From: Heteroscillospira sp050943935
GTDB lineage: Bacteria; Bacillota; Clostridia; Oscillospirales; Oscillospiraceae
NCBI GenBank assembly: GCA_050943935.1
Contig: JBMNQC010000001.1
Span: 124,001-188,000, forward strand
Reading direction: 5' to 3'
DNA: 64,000 bases
Made by a program: the position numbers and the translations under genes. The number at the start of each line of letters is the position of its first letter. The first letter of the stretch is position 1. Below, in pieces: positions 39,342 to 47,893 of the stretch. The notes under the pieces are model-generated. The model did no database searches. It had not been told where the DNA came from and saw nothing but the letters and a program-made list of their open reading frames with translations.

Positions 39342-39644
39342 ATGAAAACTTACAAAATTCTGGTCAAGGAGTTCCTGGCGGGGTATGTGTACGCATTGCG
39401 GAAAAGCAGGCGCTTAACACAGGAAGAAATGGCGGAGCAGCTGCGGATAACAAATCGCGCTTATGGGGACTTGGAAAGGGGGAGGTATTGCTTCTCAAGC
39501 ATTGCGTTGATATTCCTTATACTTATGCTGGAGGAAAACGAACTTAGAGAATTGCTCTGTGCTCTTCGCAAACGTATTTATCAGCTGGAACATGAGAATG
39601 ACGAACTGTTTTTATTTTCGCTCTCTGAATTAACTATCCGTTAA
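39342..39644 (+). CDS. XRE-family protein, 100 aa
   Basis: AAAAGGAGG, then ATG at 39342 (a TTG at 39339 is also possible). Helix-turn-helix YVYALRKSRRLTQEEMAEQLRITNRAYGDLERGRYCFSS, then a leucine-rich helix (LILMLEENELRELLCALRKRI). Preceded by the second-module box, so it may be a regulon member. Confidence 0.7.
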   Translation: MKTYKILVKEFLAGYVYALRKSRRLTQEEMAEQLRITNRAYGDLERGRYCFSSIALIFLILMLEENELRELLCALRKRIYQLEHENDELFLFSLSELTIR

Positions 39645-39766
39645 AGTGGGTAATTCCGGGCAGTTCACGCTGAACCGCACCTCAGCTCACAAAAAAGGCA
39701 CAGTCTCCCCTTTGCGGAAAGCTATGCCTTTCATACGGTTTACTGGATGAAATAAAAATTTGAAGC

Positions 39767-39803
39767 GCAGCTCCCGCTATCGTGATAACGGGAGCTGCTT
39801 TTT
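39767..39803. terminator. Terminator-like hairpin
   Basis: GCAGCTCCCGCTATC and GATAACGGGAGCTGC with a TTTTT tail; it ends the transcript of the XRE gene. Another weaker hairpin (AAAGGCACAG/CTATGCCTTT) lies at about 39693-39731. Confidence 0.75.
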
Positions 39804-39890
39804 ATAACCACGCTGTTCCAAATCTGCCGGCACCCGCTTGACAGTATAGCGTGACAGCTTCATATCTGCGGCAATCGCAACCGGTTTCAC
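39799..39890 (-). pseudogene. Remnant of a helix-turn-helix gene
   Basis: Minus strand reads PVAIAADMKLSRYTVKRVPADLEQRGYKK without a start codon, the winged-helix motif found in small transposon-encoded regulators. It abuts the glycosyltransferase stop. Probably the end of an otherwise deleted mobile gene. Confidence 0.4.
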
Positions 39891-40732
39891 ATTTCCTCTT
39901 CCCCGTTATCCGTCCTGCGGGCCAGATTCATATAGTGCCGGTACAGAGCATTGAAGCGGCTGGGATAAGGGGTTTTCCAGGGCTTTTTCTTCCCGCAGAA
40001 ATGCAGGATGGCTGTATTTCTGATAAGCCAGTCCATTTCATGCTCACCTAAGCTGGCGATTACATATGAGGAAAAATAGCGTGCGTCATAATTCCATATC
40101 TCATCAGGCAGAGGCTTGGTATATGTCCCGTACAGAGCATTGAACACATCCTGATCCGGCAGCATCAGCTCTGCGCCGTGCTCACGAACATAGGCGAAAA
40201 TATCCTCCGGCTTTACAAGCTCCCTGGCCTTCTCCAAATCCATCAGCATCACTCCGGAGTTGTAGTAATCGTGATTTGTGCCCAGCCGCATCCGGTTTAC
40301 ATCGTTCATCACGTCTGTCAGTCCGCTGTGCGAGGCCGCGGCAAAGGCGCAGCCGCCAAGCTCCGTTTCCCAGAGGGGCCGCAGCGGATTGATTACCAGT
40401 ATGTCCGGGTCCAGATAGAGTATCTTTTTCAGGCCGCCCGGCAAAAGCTGGGGTGCCAGCAGCCGGTAATACATCTCCTGTGGATACCTCTTGGAGATTG
40501 GCGCGCTCTGAAAGAAGGAGCGTTCCACCCGTATAGCTGTGAAATCGGCGCCCTGAGCTGCGCAGTATTCTCTCAGCCGGTCCAGTTCATCATCTGGCAC
40601 CGCGCTGTGCAGCAGCCATATATGAAAGTCCTCATCGGGATTGTTTATAACCAGCGATTTCAGCATGGTCTTAAATGGTCCTATATAATGCTTGTCAAAT
40701 GTGACAAGCAGATTCATCGTATCTTTTGTCAT
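39887..40732 (-). CDS. Family 8 glycosyltransferase
   Basis: 281 residues from the ATG at 40732 (AAAGGA upstream). NLLVTFDKHYIGPFKTMLKSLVINNP is the GT8 N-terminus; KILYLDPDILVINPLRPLWE contains the metal-binding DxD; the C-terminus has HFCGKKKPW, the GT8 HxxGxxKPW motif. Transfers a sugar from a nucleotide donor, probably to a cell-surface glycan. Encoded with the MarR regulator. Confidence 0.9.
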   Translation of the reverse strand: MTKDTMNLLVTFDKHYIGPFKTMLKSLVINNPDEDFHIWLLHSAVPDDELDRLREYCAAQGADFTAIRVERSFFQSAPISKRYPQEMYYRLLAPQLLPGGLKKILYLDPDILVINPLRPLWETELGGCAFAAASHSGLTDVMNDVNRMRLGTNHDYYNSGVMLMDLEKARELVKPEDIFAYVREHGAELMLPDQDVFNALYGTYTKPLPDEIWNYDARYFSSYVIASLGEHEMDWLIRNTAILHFCGKKKPWKTPYPSRFNALYRHYMNLARRTDNGEEEM

Positions 40733-40749
40733 AAGCTGTTTTCCTTTTA

Positions 40750-41184
40750 TCAAACGCGGCGGGACAGCTCGTTCAGAGCCTCAAAGCCGTCTATAATCCT
40801 GTAAAATATTTCTTCCGGCACCTGCCCGAACAGTTCGCCGTACTGCCCGGCCATCTCCTGTTCCATCTCCTGAAGCAAGTCCCGGCCGCTTTCTGTTAAA
40901 TGTATGATAGACATACGCTTATCCGCCGTGCTGCGGTTTTTCTGCACCAGGCCTCTTTTTTCAAGCTTCTTGGAGACTGCGGAAAAATTGTTGGGGCTTA
41001 TCCCTATCTGACTGCTTAGCTCCCGCGGCGTCTGGTTGTTCTTTTGATACAGGCTGCCGAGAATAAAAAGCTGCTGCAGCGTGAAATCAAATCTCTGACA
41101 AACCGGAGTTATAAGCTTGCGAAACAAATCCTGTATACATACAGAGGAACGAAGCAGCTCCTGTCTGAAATCGTCAATTCTCAT
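40750..41184 (-). CDS. MarR-family regulator
   Basis: 144 residues with winged-helix pattern QLFILGSLYQKNNQTPRELSSQIGISPNNFSAVSKKLEKRGLVQKNRSTADKRMSIIHLTESGRDLL including the DxR wing. Upstream of and cotranscribed with the GT8 gene; likely represses its own operon. Confidence 0.88.
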   Translation of the reverse strand: MRIDDFRQELLRSSVCIQDLFRKLITPVCQRFDFTLQQLFILGSLYQKNNQTPRELSSQIGISPNNFSAVSKKLEKRGLVQKNRSTADKRMSIIHLTESGRDLLQEMEQEMAGQYGELFGQVPEEIFYRIIDGFEALNELSRRV

Positions 41185-41415
41185 AACCTCACCCCCCTAT
41201 GTTTTCCCGGCAAATCCTGCGCTGAATATTAATTATTTAAGCATAAATTATGTAGATATTTTTGTCAATTGCGTTTTGCCATAGTTTAAGAAAACTTCAC
41301 ATTTTATTATTCATATTTGCTGAGCATGTATCCGCCTGTCTTCCGTCTGAAAAGACAGCACCTTGAAACTATTGCGCCTATATGGTATAAATGTAGCTGG
41401 AAAGGGGATTTATTT

Positions 41416-42177
41416 ATGCACTTCAAGAAGGCACCTGAGCTCAGCGCCCTCTCTCTTCATATTGCGGCGATGACATTCATGCTGTGCGACCATATGTGGG
41501 CAACCGTTGTTCCCGGCAACTCGGCCTGGATGACCTGTATAGGACGGATGGCCTACCCTATCTTTGCATTTATGCTGGTTGAGGGCTTCCACTACACAAA
41601 AAGCCGCAGGCAATACGCCATCAGGCTGCTGGTTTTTGCAGTATTGTCCGAAATTCCATTCAATCTGATGACCGGCGGCTCTGTAGTTTATCCCTTCCAT
41701 CAAAACGTAATATGGACCTTTCTGCTGGCCTTTTCCTTCCTCTGCATTCTGGACAGAGCGTGGAAGGCGCAAAAGCCCTGGATTTTTCCGGCGGCGGCCG
41801 CAGTAAGCATCCCCCTGGGCTGGCTGCTCGGCACCATCACCATGGTAGACTACTACGGCGCCGGCGTGCTTACTGTTTTTGTCTTTTATTTTTTCCGCGG
41901 ACGCAGATGGTGGCAGCTTGCCGGACAGGCCGCCGGAATTTTTGTGATTAACTGCGTTCTGCTGGCCGGGCTGGTTTACCCCGTGAGCGTATTGGGACTG
42001 TCCCTTGAAATACCTCAGCAGAGCTTCGCCCTGGGCTCGCTGATATTTATTTGGCTGTACAGGGGCCGTCAGGGGTATCACAGCCGCGCCGTGCAGCTGG
42101 CCTGCTATTGGTTCTATCCCATACATATGCTGGTTCTTTATCTTATCAGCCAGGTCATCGTTATGCTTTCCAACTGA
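41416..42177 (+). CDS. TraX-family membrane protein
   Basis: 253 residues, about seven to eight membrane segments; MLCDHMWATVVPGNSAWMTCIGRMAYPIFAFMLVEGFHYTKSR is the TraX family start. TraX acetylates F-pilin in plasmids, but the chromosomal Firmicute members are widespread and of unknown substrate. Start at 41416 after AAAGGGG. Confidence 0.85.
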   Translation: MHFKKAPELSALSLHIAAMTFMLCDHMWATVVPGNSAWMTCIGRMAYPIFAFMLVEGFHYTKSRRQYAIRLLVFAVLSEIPFNLMTGGSVVYPFHQNVIWTFLLAFSFLCILDRAWKAQKPWIFPAAAAVSIPLGWLLGTITMVDYYGAGVLTVFVFYFFRGRRWWQLAGQAAGIFVINCVLLAGLVYPVSVLGLSLEIPQQSFALGSLIFIWLYRGRQGYHSRAVQLACYWFYPIHMLVLYLISQVIVMLSN

Positions 42178-42216
42178 TGCAAATTGACAAAGCGCCGATA
42201 ACAGAAGATCTCAAAA

Positions 42217-42260
42217 AACCGGCTGTGAAATCAAAGATTTCACAGCCGGTTAATCTTTTC
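42217..42260. terminator. Bidirectional terminator between convergent genes
   Basis: AACCGGCTGTGAAATC and GATTTCACAGCCGGTT, perfect 16 bp, loop AAA, with A and T flanks. Confidence 0.9.
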
Positions 42261-42276
42261 TGCGCGCAGTTTTCCG

Positions 42277-42600
42277 TCAGCGCTCCCAGTACAACTCCAG
42301 GATAGCGCCGTCCTTCCAGACGAAGGCCAGGCGGTCGCCCTTGTCGTTGGCGTCCATGGGGCCGCATATCACGCTGTCTGCGTCGGCAATGTACTTCTCC
42401 AGGTCGTCCACCTTATAGGCGACGTGGGGATTGCGGTGCAGCACCTCGGGGAAGGGAGTGCCCTCCTCGAACTTCAGGTACTCTATCTTGTAGTCATAGT
42501 CGTCCACATTGCTGACCCAGAACTTGGGGCCCTCGCAGTAGACCATGCCGGGCTTGCGGTTGGTTACGGGAATACCGATGTGCATATATTCAGCGGACAT
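42277..42600 (-). CDS. Glyoxalase/VOC-like protein, 107 aa
   Basis: MHIGIPVTNRKPGMVYCEGPKFWVSNVDDYDYKIEYLKFEEG resembles a VOC-fold half, with the metal-type Glu in ILELYWE at the end. Last gene of the SorC-regulated operon; perhaps an isomerase or epimerase acting on the same ketose or lactone. The family call is moderate. Confidence 0.6.
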   Translation of the reverse strand: MSAEYMHIGIPVTNRKPGMVYCEGPKFWVSNVDDYDYKIEYLKFEEGTPFPEVLHRNPHVAYKVDDLEKYIADADSVICGPMDANDKGDRLAFVWKDGAILELYWER

Positions 42601-42614
42601 GATGTATCCTCCTG

Positions 42615-43499
42615 TTATTTAGAGTTTTTCACCGTCTCATAGACCTCGAAGGCCTGCTGTGCGGTGTAATTTTCGTGAACCACCTTGCCTATGGCCTGGG
42701 CCATGCCGGCGGGGCAGTCGGACTGGAAGATGTTCCGTCCCATATCCACGCCGCGGGCGCCGTCATGGATGGCGCGGTAGGCCATCTCCAGGGCCTCCAG
42801 CTCGGGCAGCTTCTTTCCGCCGGCGATGACGATGGGTACGGGACAGGCGGCGGCCACACGCTGGAAGCCGTCGCAGTAGTAGCTCTTCACCACGTTGGCG
42901 CCGTTCTCGGCCAGCACCCGGGTGGCCAGCTGGAAGAACTTCTCGGTGCGCTCCATCTGCTTGCCCACGGCCACAACGCCCAGGGTGGGGATGCCGTATT
43001 TGGTGCCGGCGTCGGCGGTGCGGGACAGCAGCTCCAGAGAGCGGCTCTCGCCGGGAGCGCCGATAAAGGTCTGGACGGCCATGCAGTCGGCGTTCATGCG
43101 GATGGCGTTCTCTATATCGCAGGCGATGCCGCCGCCGTTGGACATCTCGTCGAACAGCACGGTGGTGTCGTAGGTCACACGGACGCACTTTGCCACCTGG
43201 GCCGCGGGAGAGATGCAGGAGCGGATAACGCCCTTGGTGCCCATGAGCACGTTAACATGGGGAATCAGGGGCGGGATTACCAGGTCTATGCGCTCCAGGC
43301 CCGCGGTGGGACCCATAATGTAGCCGTGGTCAAAGGCCAGCATGACGGTATTGCCGGACTTGGGGTCAAAGAGGCGGGCCAGCCGGTTCTTCATGCCCCA
43401 GTCGCAATGGGAGGCGCCCTTTACAAAGAAACCCTCCTGATAAGCGGGCACGTCCAGATGGTAGTCGTGGGCGGCCTTGTTGCCGATATTGTCTGCCAT
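42615..43499 (-). CDS. LsrF-like class I aldolase/thiolase
   Basis: 294 residues: MLAFDHGYIMGPTAGLERI, VKSYYCDGFQRVAAACPVPIVIAGGKKLPELEAL (the Schiff-base Lys region of LsrF/FBA I-type aldolases) and GARGVDMGRNIFQ. LsrF cleaves a phosphorylated AI-2 breakdown product with CoA; here there are no lsrABCD or lsrK genes, so the substrate may be another phosphorylated ketose. 3 bp after dhaK. Confidence 0.85.
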   Translation of the reverse strand: MADNIGNKAAHDYHLDVPAYQEGFFVKGASHCDWGMKNRLARLFDPKSGNTVMLAFDHGYIMGPTAGLERIDLVIPPLIPHVNVLMGTKGVIRSCISPAAQVAKCVRVTYDTTVLFDEMSNGGGIACDIENAIRMNADCMAVQTFIGAPGESRSLELLSRTADAGTKYGIPTLGVVAVGKQMERTEKFFQLATRVLAENGANVVKSYYCDGFQRVAAACPVPIVIAGGKKLPELEALEMAYRAIHDGARGVDMGRNIFQSDCPAGMAQAIGKVVHENYTAQQAFEVYETVKNSK

Positions 43500-43502
43500 G
43501 GC

Positions 43503-44501
43503 TTACTCCTTGCTGTATGCGGGGGTGTGGCATGGGGTGTTCCACAGGCGCATGGTCTCCTCGTCCCACTTGGCTATGTTCATCTGGAAGCCGCCGGCCT
43601 CCTGAACGGTGAGGATCTCCCCCACCATGCTGGCAACGACCTCTATGCCCTTGGCCTTCAGGAACTCCACGGTGTCCTTGAACAGCACCAGCATCTCCAT
43701 CATGGTGGTGGCGCCGCAGCCGTTTATCATGACGAAGGCCTTGTCGCCCTCGGTCAGAGCCAGCTTATTGCACAGGACCTGGGCCACAGCGGCCACGGTG
43801 TCCCTGGAGGACATCATGGGCACGCGGACGCCGCCGCCCTCGCCGTGCTGTCCGGCGCCTATCTCCATGAGGTCGGTCTCGCCCAGGTCGCCGAAGGACA
43901 TGCCGTTCTGGGGATGGGTGGCGTCGGTGGACTTGACGGTGATGGAGGCCATGTTGTCGGCATACTTCTGGGCGATGGCGGCCACCTCGTCCAGGCTCTT
44001 GCCCTCCCGGGCGGCAGCGGCGGCAACGTGGTACAGAGCCACAGCGCCGGCCAGACCGCGCTTATTATCCTCGCCGTTGGGGTCGTACTGGACTTCCTCG
44101 CCGGTGACAACCTGGCGGAAGTTCAGACCGGCCTTCTGAGCCAGCTTCATGGCCTGCTTGCCGGCCAGCTGGTCGCCAGCGTAGTTCAGGGTGAGCAGCA
44201 GGACGCCGTGGCCCTTGTCGGCCAGCTTCATGGCGTCGAACACCAGCTTGGCGTTGGGAGCGGCGAAGATATCGCCCACAGCCTGAACGTCCAGCATGCC
44301 CTTGCCGACAAATCCGGCCTGGGCGGGCTCATGGCCGGAGCCGCCATAGGTAACGATGGTGACACGGTCTGCGTCGGCCAGATCGCGGCTTATGACCAGA
44401 TGGCCGTCCACATCCAGAATATCGGGATAGGCCAGGCCCAGGCCGACCAGCTCTTCATCGGTGATGTTCTCGGGAGCGTTGATAAACTTTTTCATTTTCA
44501 T
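43503..44501 (-). CDS. dhaK: DhaK-like dihydroxyacetone/ketose kinase subunit
   Basis: 332 residues. YGGSGHEPAQAGFVGKGMLDVQAVGDIFAAP and the covalent substrate-binding His in MEIGAGQHGEGG are present. Binds the ketone substrate as a hemiaminal; the partner subunit DhaL supplies ATP or ADP. No DhaM/PTS gene is in the operon, so ATP-dependent use or a remote PTS component is implied. Confidence 0.88.
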   Translation of the reverse strand: MKMKKFINAPENITDEELVGLGLAYPDILDVDGHLVISRDLADADRVTIVTYGGSGHEPAQAGFVGKGMLDVQAVGDIFAAPNAKLVFDAMKLADKGHGVLLLTLNYAGDQLAGKQAMKLAQKAGLNFRQVVTGEEVQYDPNGEDNKRGLAGAVALYHVAAAAAREGKSLDEVAAIAQKYADNMASITVKSTDATHPQNGMSFGDLGETDLMEIGAGQHGEGGGVRVPMMSSRDTVAAVAQVLCNKLALTEGDKAFVMINGCGATTMMEMLVLFKDTVEFLKAKGIEVVASMVGEILTVQEAGGFQMNIAKWDEETMRLWNTPCHTPAYSKE

Positions 44502-44530
44502 AAGGGAGTACCTCCAATTAAAATTCAGTT

Positions 44531-45139
44531 TCAGGCCTGAGCCAGGCCCTTGAAGAAATATGACATGGACACGGCGCCCGCGTCGGGGGTGCCTATGGTC
44601 TTTTCGCCGTAGCTCTTGGCACGGCCGAATTTGGACACGAAGTTTTTGGAGTTCTCGGCGCCCTCCTGGGCGGCCCTGGCGGCGATATCGAACAGCTCAG
44701 CCTCGCTGCTGCCGGTGTAGGCGGCTATGGCCTCGCTGGCGGGGATGAGGGTATCCATCATGGTCTTGTCTCCCACCTTGGCGCCGGACATATCGTCCAG
44801 CTCCTCAAAGGCCCTGGCGAAAATGGCCTGAATACCGGGCACATCCACCTCATCGCCCTGGGGTGCGGCCTCCTGCATACCATCCAGCCAGGTGTTCCAC
44901 AGGGGCACGGCGCTGCCGCCGTTGAGGCACATGACGGCCATGGCCGCATCGTCCAGCATGGACTGTATGCCGCCCTCAGCTTCGTCCACCGCCCCGGCGA
45001 TGGCCCCGGCTATTTTGGTCATGGTAAGGCCGTGGTCGGCGTCGCCGAATCTGGAATCAATCTCGGTTAGCTCGCCCTCCGCCGCCGTCACAGCCGCGCA
45101 GGCGTTTTTAAGCCGTGCGGCGAATTCCTGTTTCGTCAT
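44531..45139 (-). CDS. dhaL: DhaL-like kinase subunit
   Basis: 202 residues: LTEIDSRFGDADHGLTMTKIAGA carries the Mg-nucleotide-binding Asp residues of DhaL, and LNGGSAVPLWNTWLDG the nucleotide-side loop. First gene after the promoter; 29 bp before dhaK. Confidence 0.88.
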   Translation of the reverse strand: MTKQEFAARLKNACAAVTAAEGELTEIDSRFGDADHGLTMTKIAGAIAGAVDEAEGGIQSMLDDAAMAVMCLNGGSAVPLWNTWLDGMQEAAPQGDEVDVPGIQAIFARAFEELDDMSGAKVGDKTMMDTLIPASEAIAAYTGSSEAELFDIAARAAQEGAENSKNFVSKFGRAKSYGEKTIGTPDAGAVSMSYFFKGLAQA

Positions 45140-45276
45140 TATGTCACTTCCTTAAAAGTAGTTACTTCTGTGCATAAATCGTACTACCATATATTGTGCA
45201 AGTCAATAACCCACACACATTTCTCTATATTTTACATAGATATTTCCAATAAATTATTGAAAATATCTAAATCAAA

Positions 45277-45311
45277 AACCTCTCGGGAGAAAGAATTTAT
45301 CCCGAGAGGTT
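45277..45311. terminator. Terminator of the SorC-family gene
   Basis: AACCTCTCGGGA and TCCCGAGAGGTT; on the minus strand TTTTTGATTT follows. Confidence 0.85.
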
Positions 45312-45322
45312 ACATATGTTAC

Positions 45323-46255
45323 TTATTCATCCAACAAGGCCTTCACAATCGCGGCGCGGGCCACTATATAACTGAAAAATCCGGACCTGAGCGCTCCCCG
45401 CAGGGCCTTGACGCTGGTATTGGCCGAGCATACGCCAATGATGTTGGGGCAGCTTTTCAGGCTGTCTATGGGTATCTGAATGGCAAAATCCTGCTCCGAC
45501 TGTATCACCGTGCCCTCTTCGTTGAAGTAGTACACCAGCATACGGCCGCAGGTGTGCTGCCGCTGGAGCTGGCTGCCGTAGCGCACCAGGGACGCGAAAT
45601 CCGGACTGGAGGGATAGTTGCCTATATTCACCAGAGCCGTGTCCATACGCGCCCACTCCTGCTCTATCTGCCTGTATACCTCCGTGGAGCACAGGACCTC
45701 CTTCTCCTCCAAACTCTCGGGCAGGGCCGGGAGATAGAGGAAATGAGGTGCCGCTCCCAGCTGCTGGGCCATGAGCCTGACGTTTTCGTTGGACTGGTAG
45801 TTTCGGGCGGGGATGCTGGCGTTGCCCACAAGGGGGCATATATCCGTGACCGTGCTGTTTGTCCGGGGATTTTCCTCCAGCCAGTTCACCAGCTGCCCTA
45901 TAAGGTGGCCCCAGCCCACGCCCAGGCGTCGGGTGCCTATCTGCCTCAGAAGCTCCACAGCGCCCTCAGACAGGCGCTGGTTGGTGGCCTCATCATCCTC
46001 GCCGTCCTCCACCAGAACGCCGCCTCTGACGGAGCTGCTCAGCCCCAGACGCTCTAACAGGGCATCCGACGTACTGCCGGGCTCGTGTATATTTATCTCA
46101 ACCACACCCAGCTGTCTGGCCTCGCTGAGCATACGGCTTATGAGCGGTCGGGACACGCCCAGCTCCCGAGCTATATCGCTCTGCTTCCAGTCCTCCAGAT
46201 AGTACCGGCGGGCCACATGGGCCAGGCGGCGCAGCTTATCTTTATTCGGGTTCAT
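45323..46255 (-). CDS. SorC/LsrR-family sugar-responsive regulator
   Basis: 310 residues from the ATG at 46255 (GTG at 46264 possible). Helix-turn-helix ARRYYLEDWKQSDIARELGVSRPLISRMLSEARQLGVVEI, then a SorC effector domain (GVGWGHLIGQLVNWL...DICPLVGNASIPARNYQSNENVRLMAQQLGA...LPALPESL). Binds a phosphorylated sugar. Directly upstream of and codirectional with dhaLK-lsrF, which it probably controls. Confidence 0.88.
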   Translation of the reverse strand: MNPNKDKLRRLAHVARRYYLEDWKQSDIARELGVSRPLISRMLSEARQLGVVEINIHEPGSTSDALLERLGLSSSVRGGVLVEDGEDDEATNQRLSEGAVELLRQIGTRRLGVGWGHLIGQLVNWLEENPRTNSTVTDICPLVGNASIPARNYQSNENVRLMAQQLGAAPHFLYLPALPESLEEKEVLCSTEVYRQIEQEWARMDTALVNIGNYPSSPDFASLVRYGSQLQRQHTCGRMLVYYFNEEGTVIQSEQDFAIQIPIDSLKSCPNIIGVCSANTSVKALRGALRSGFFSYIVARAAIVKALLDE

Positions 46256-46364
46256 TCCCCACACCTGCCTTAGTTCGGGTTACATTTGTTACTCTAACAC
46301 ATTTCACTCCCAAATACAACCGTTACAAAAGTCAGGAGCATACAGGACAGCCCAGGTTTTGCAC

Positions 46365-46904
46365 TTAAATTCCCGCTCCCAGCTCACGGGCTTTCAGAAG
46401 CGCCGGGTGTCCCGCGGCCTCTACTGCGGCGTCCACACCTCCGGCAAACACGCTGCCCGCCAGGCGTGCCCTGTCAAAGCAGTCTATCCAGCCCTGCAGG
46501 CCGCTTTCGGCGCGTACCGGAACATCCGCTCCGTCCTCGGCGGCGGTTGTGAGCAGATATATGTCCCTGAAAGAGTAGTCGGACGAATAGAGTGAATTGG
46601 CTCTGTCCAACAGCGTTTTCATCTGACCGCTCATCTCGTAGTAATAGATGGGCGTGGCAAAGGCAATGACGTCGGCGAGGCGCATTTTTTCCGCTATCTC
46701 AACAGCGTCATCCTGTATGGTGCACTTTCCCAGCTTTTGGCAGGCCAGGCAGCCCCGGCAGAAAGCCAGGCTCTTTCCCCGCAGGGACAGCTTCTCCGTC
46801 TGATGTCCCGCCGCCCCCGCTCCCGCCAGAAAGGCATCGGCCAGAGCCTCGGAATTGCTGTGTTCTCTCAAACTGGTGCTGATGACCAGAACATTTTTAG
46901 ACAT
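46365..46904 (-). CDS. NADPH-dependent FMN reductase / flavodoxin-fold protein
   Basis: 179 residues from the ATG at 46904 behind GGAGG. VLVISTSLREHSNSEALADAFLAGA is the flavin phosphate loop; FCRGCLACQKLGKCTIQDD is the Cys-rich loop of iron-sulfur-flavoprotein-like reductases; FATPIYYYEMSGQMKTLLDR is conserved. Controlled by the divergent MerR gene. Confidence 0.88.
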   Translation of the reverse strand: MSKNVLVISTSLREHSNSEALADAFLAGAGAAGHQTEKLSLRGKSLAFCRGCLACQKLGKCTIQDDAVEIAEKMRLADVIAFATPIYYYEMSGQMKTLLDRANSLYSSDYSFRDIYLLTTAAEDGADVPVRAESGLQGWIDCFDRARLAGSVFAGGVDAAVEAAGHPALLKARELGAGI

Positions 46905-46956
46905 TTTCAGACCTCCAAAATTTTCTTTGACAACACTCTGCTCTGGTGTTATGCTC

Positions 46957-46987
46957 ATCATATACCCTAAACTTGACTTCAGGTCAA
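46957..46987 (-). promoter_or_regulatory. MerR-type promoter of the flavin reductase gene
   Basis: Minus strand TTGACC (46987-46982), a 19-bp spacer, TATGAT (46962-46957), with the dyad CTTGACCTGAAGTCAAG overlapping the -35 box. The stretched spacer with a central dyad is the hallmark of MerR-activated promoters. Confidence 0.8.
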
Positions 46988-47014
46988 GACTTTTTTAATC
47001 AGAGGTAAGATGCC

Positions 47015-47452
47015 ATGTATACCATAGGCCAGGTTTCCAAAATGTTCAATCTTCCTGTTTCCACACTCCGGTATTATGACAAAGAGGGCCTGTTCCCAAA
47101 TTTAAAGCGAAGCTCAGGCATCCGCAGCTTTGAAGAAAAAGAAGTTGAAGCCCTTCGCATAATCGAGTGCCTTAAAAAAACCGGCATGGAGATAAAGGAT
47201 ATCAAGCTCTTCATGGAGTGGTGCGCACGGGGCAGCGAGACCTATTCTCTGCGCAAGGCTCTGTTCCTAAAACAGAAGGCTCACATGGAAGAAGAGGTAG
47301 AGCGTATGAACCGGGTACTGGATATGCTCAAATACAAGTGCTGGTACTATGACCGCGCCCTGCAGGATGGAAACGAGGAGACGCTCCAGGCCATGACGCC
47401 GGAAGATATGCCGGAGGAGATACGCCTGGCCTATCAAAACGCCCACCGCTGA
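47015..47452 (+). CDS. MerR-family regulator
   Basis: 145 residues: YTIGQVSKMFNLPVSTLRYYDKEGLFPNLKRSSGIRSFEEKEVEALRIIECLKKTGM is the MerR DNA-binding domain, followed by a coiled coil and a C-terminal part with EDMPEEIRLAYQNAH. Divergent to the flavin reductase gene it presumably activates. Confidence 0.9.
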   Translation: MYTIGQVSKMFNLPVSTLRYYDKEGLFPNLKRSSGIRSFEEKEVEALRIIECLKKTGMEIKDIKLFMEWCARGSETYSLRKALFLKQKAHMEEEVERMNRVLDMLKYKCWYYDRALQDGNEETLQAMTPEDMPEEIRLAYQNAHR

Positions 47453-47458
47453 TTGCTG

Positions 47459-47818
47459 TCAGCGCCTCTCCCCTGTCTTTCCGCTCAGCCGAATGAAGCT
47501 GTTGTTGCGCAGTATCTGCATATACTTCACCAGACGTTCGTAGAGGGGCTCGGCATCCTGGCCGAAGCGCCCGTGCAGCGCATCCGCCAGCTCACCTACG
47601 GTTTTTTCGCCGTCTATGCGCAGCCAGAGAAAGCTGCCGTACTCGTCCAGGTCTATGTGGCTGACCCGGGGCCTGCCGAAAAACTTCTGCGCCACAGCCG
47701 CGTAAAAGCCACGGTGAACCATGTGTATGGTGACCTTGCCGTCCTCCTCGCTCCAGGTGTTCCGGGAGTCTATGACGGGGACATAGTCAAGATAGTTTTC
47801 GTCTTTTTTCTTAGCCAT
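47459..47818 (-). CDS. PqqD-like peptide-chaperone-fold protein
   Basis: 119 residues from the ATG at 47818. VPVIDSRNTWSEEDGKVTIHMVHRG...WLRIDGEKTVGELADALHGRFG...YMQILRNNSFIRL has the PqqD winged-helix pattern. No radical-SAM maturase is adjacent; instead it lies behind an OPT transporter gene, a pairing that suggests peptide handling. Confidence 0.75.
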   Translation of the reverse strand: MAKKKDENYLDYVPVIDSRNTWSEEDGKVTIHMVHRGFYAAVAQKFFGRPRVSHIDLDEYGSFLWLRIDGEKTVGELADALHGRFGQDAEPLYERLVKYMQILRNNSFIRLSGKTGERR

Positions 47819-47841
47819 ATATATTCTCCTGTTATTCAAAA

Positions 47842-47870
47842 CGGGCTGTATACCTTGAGTATACAGCCCG
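47842..47870. terminator. Hairpin between the OPT and PqqD-like genes
   Basis: CGGGCTGTATAC and GTATACAGCCCG, perfect 12 bp, with T-rich flanks on both strands. Confidence 0.85.
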
Positions 47871-47893
47871 CTTTTCTTTTCGGCAAGGGTAAA

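Noticed and set aside
42675..44540. 621-residue open frame opposite the LsrF-like and DhaK genes
   Set aside because: Antisense reading of GC-rich conserved genes; the minus-strand products have full catalytic motifs.
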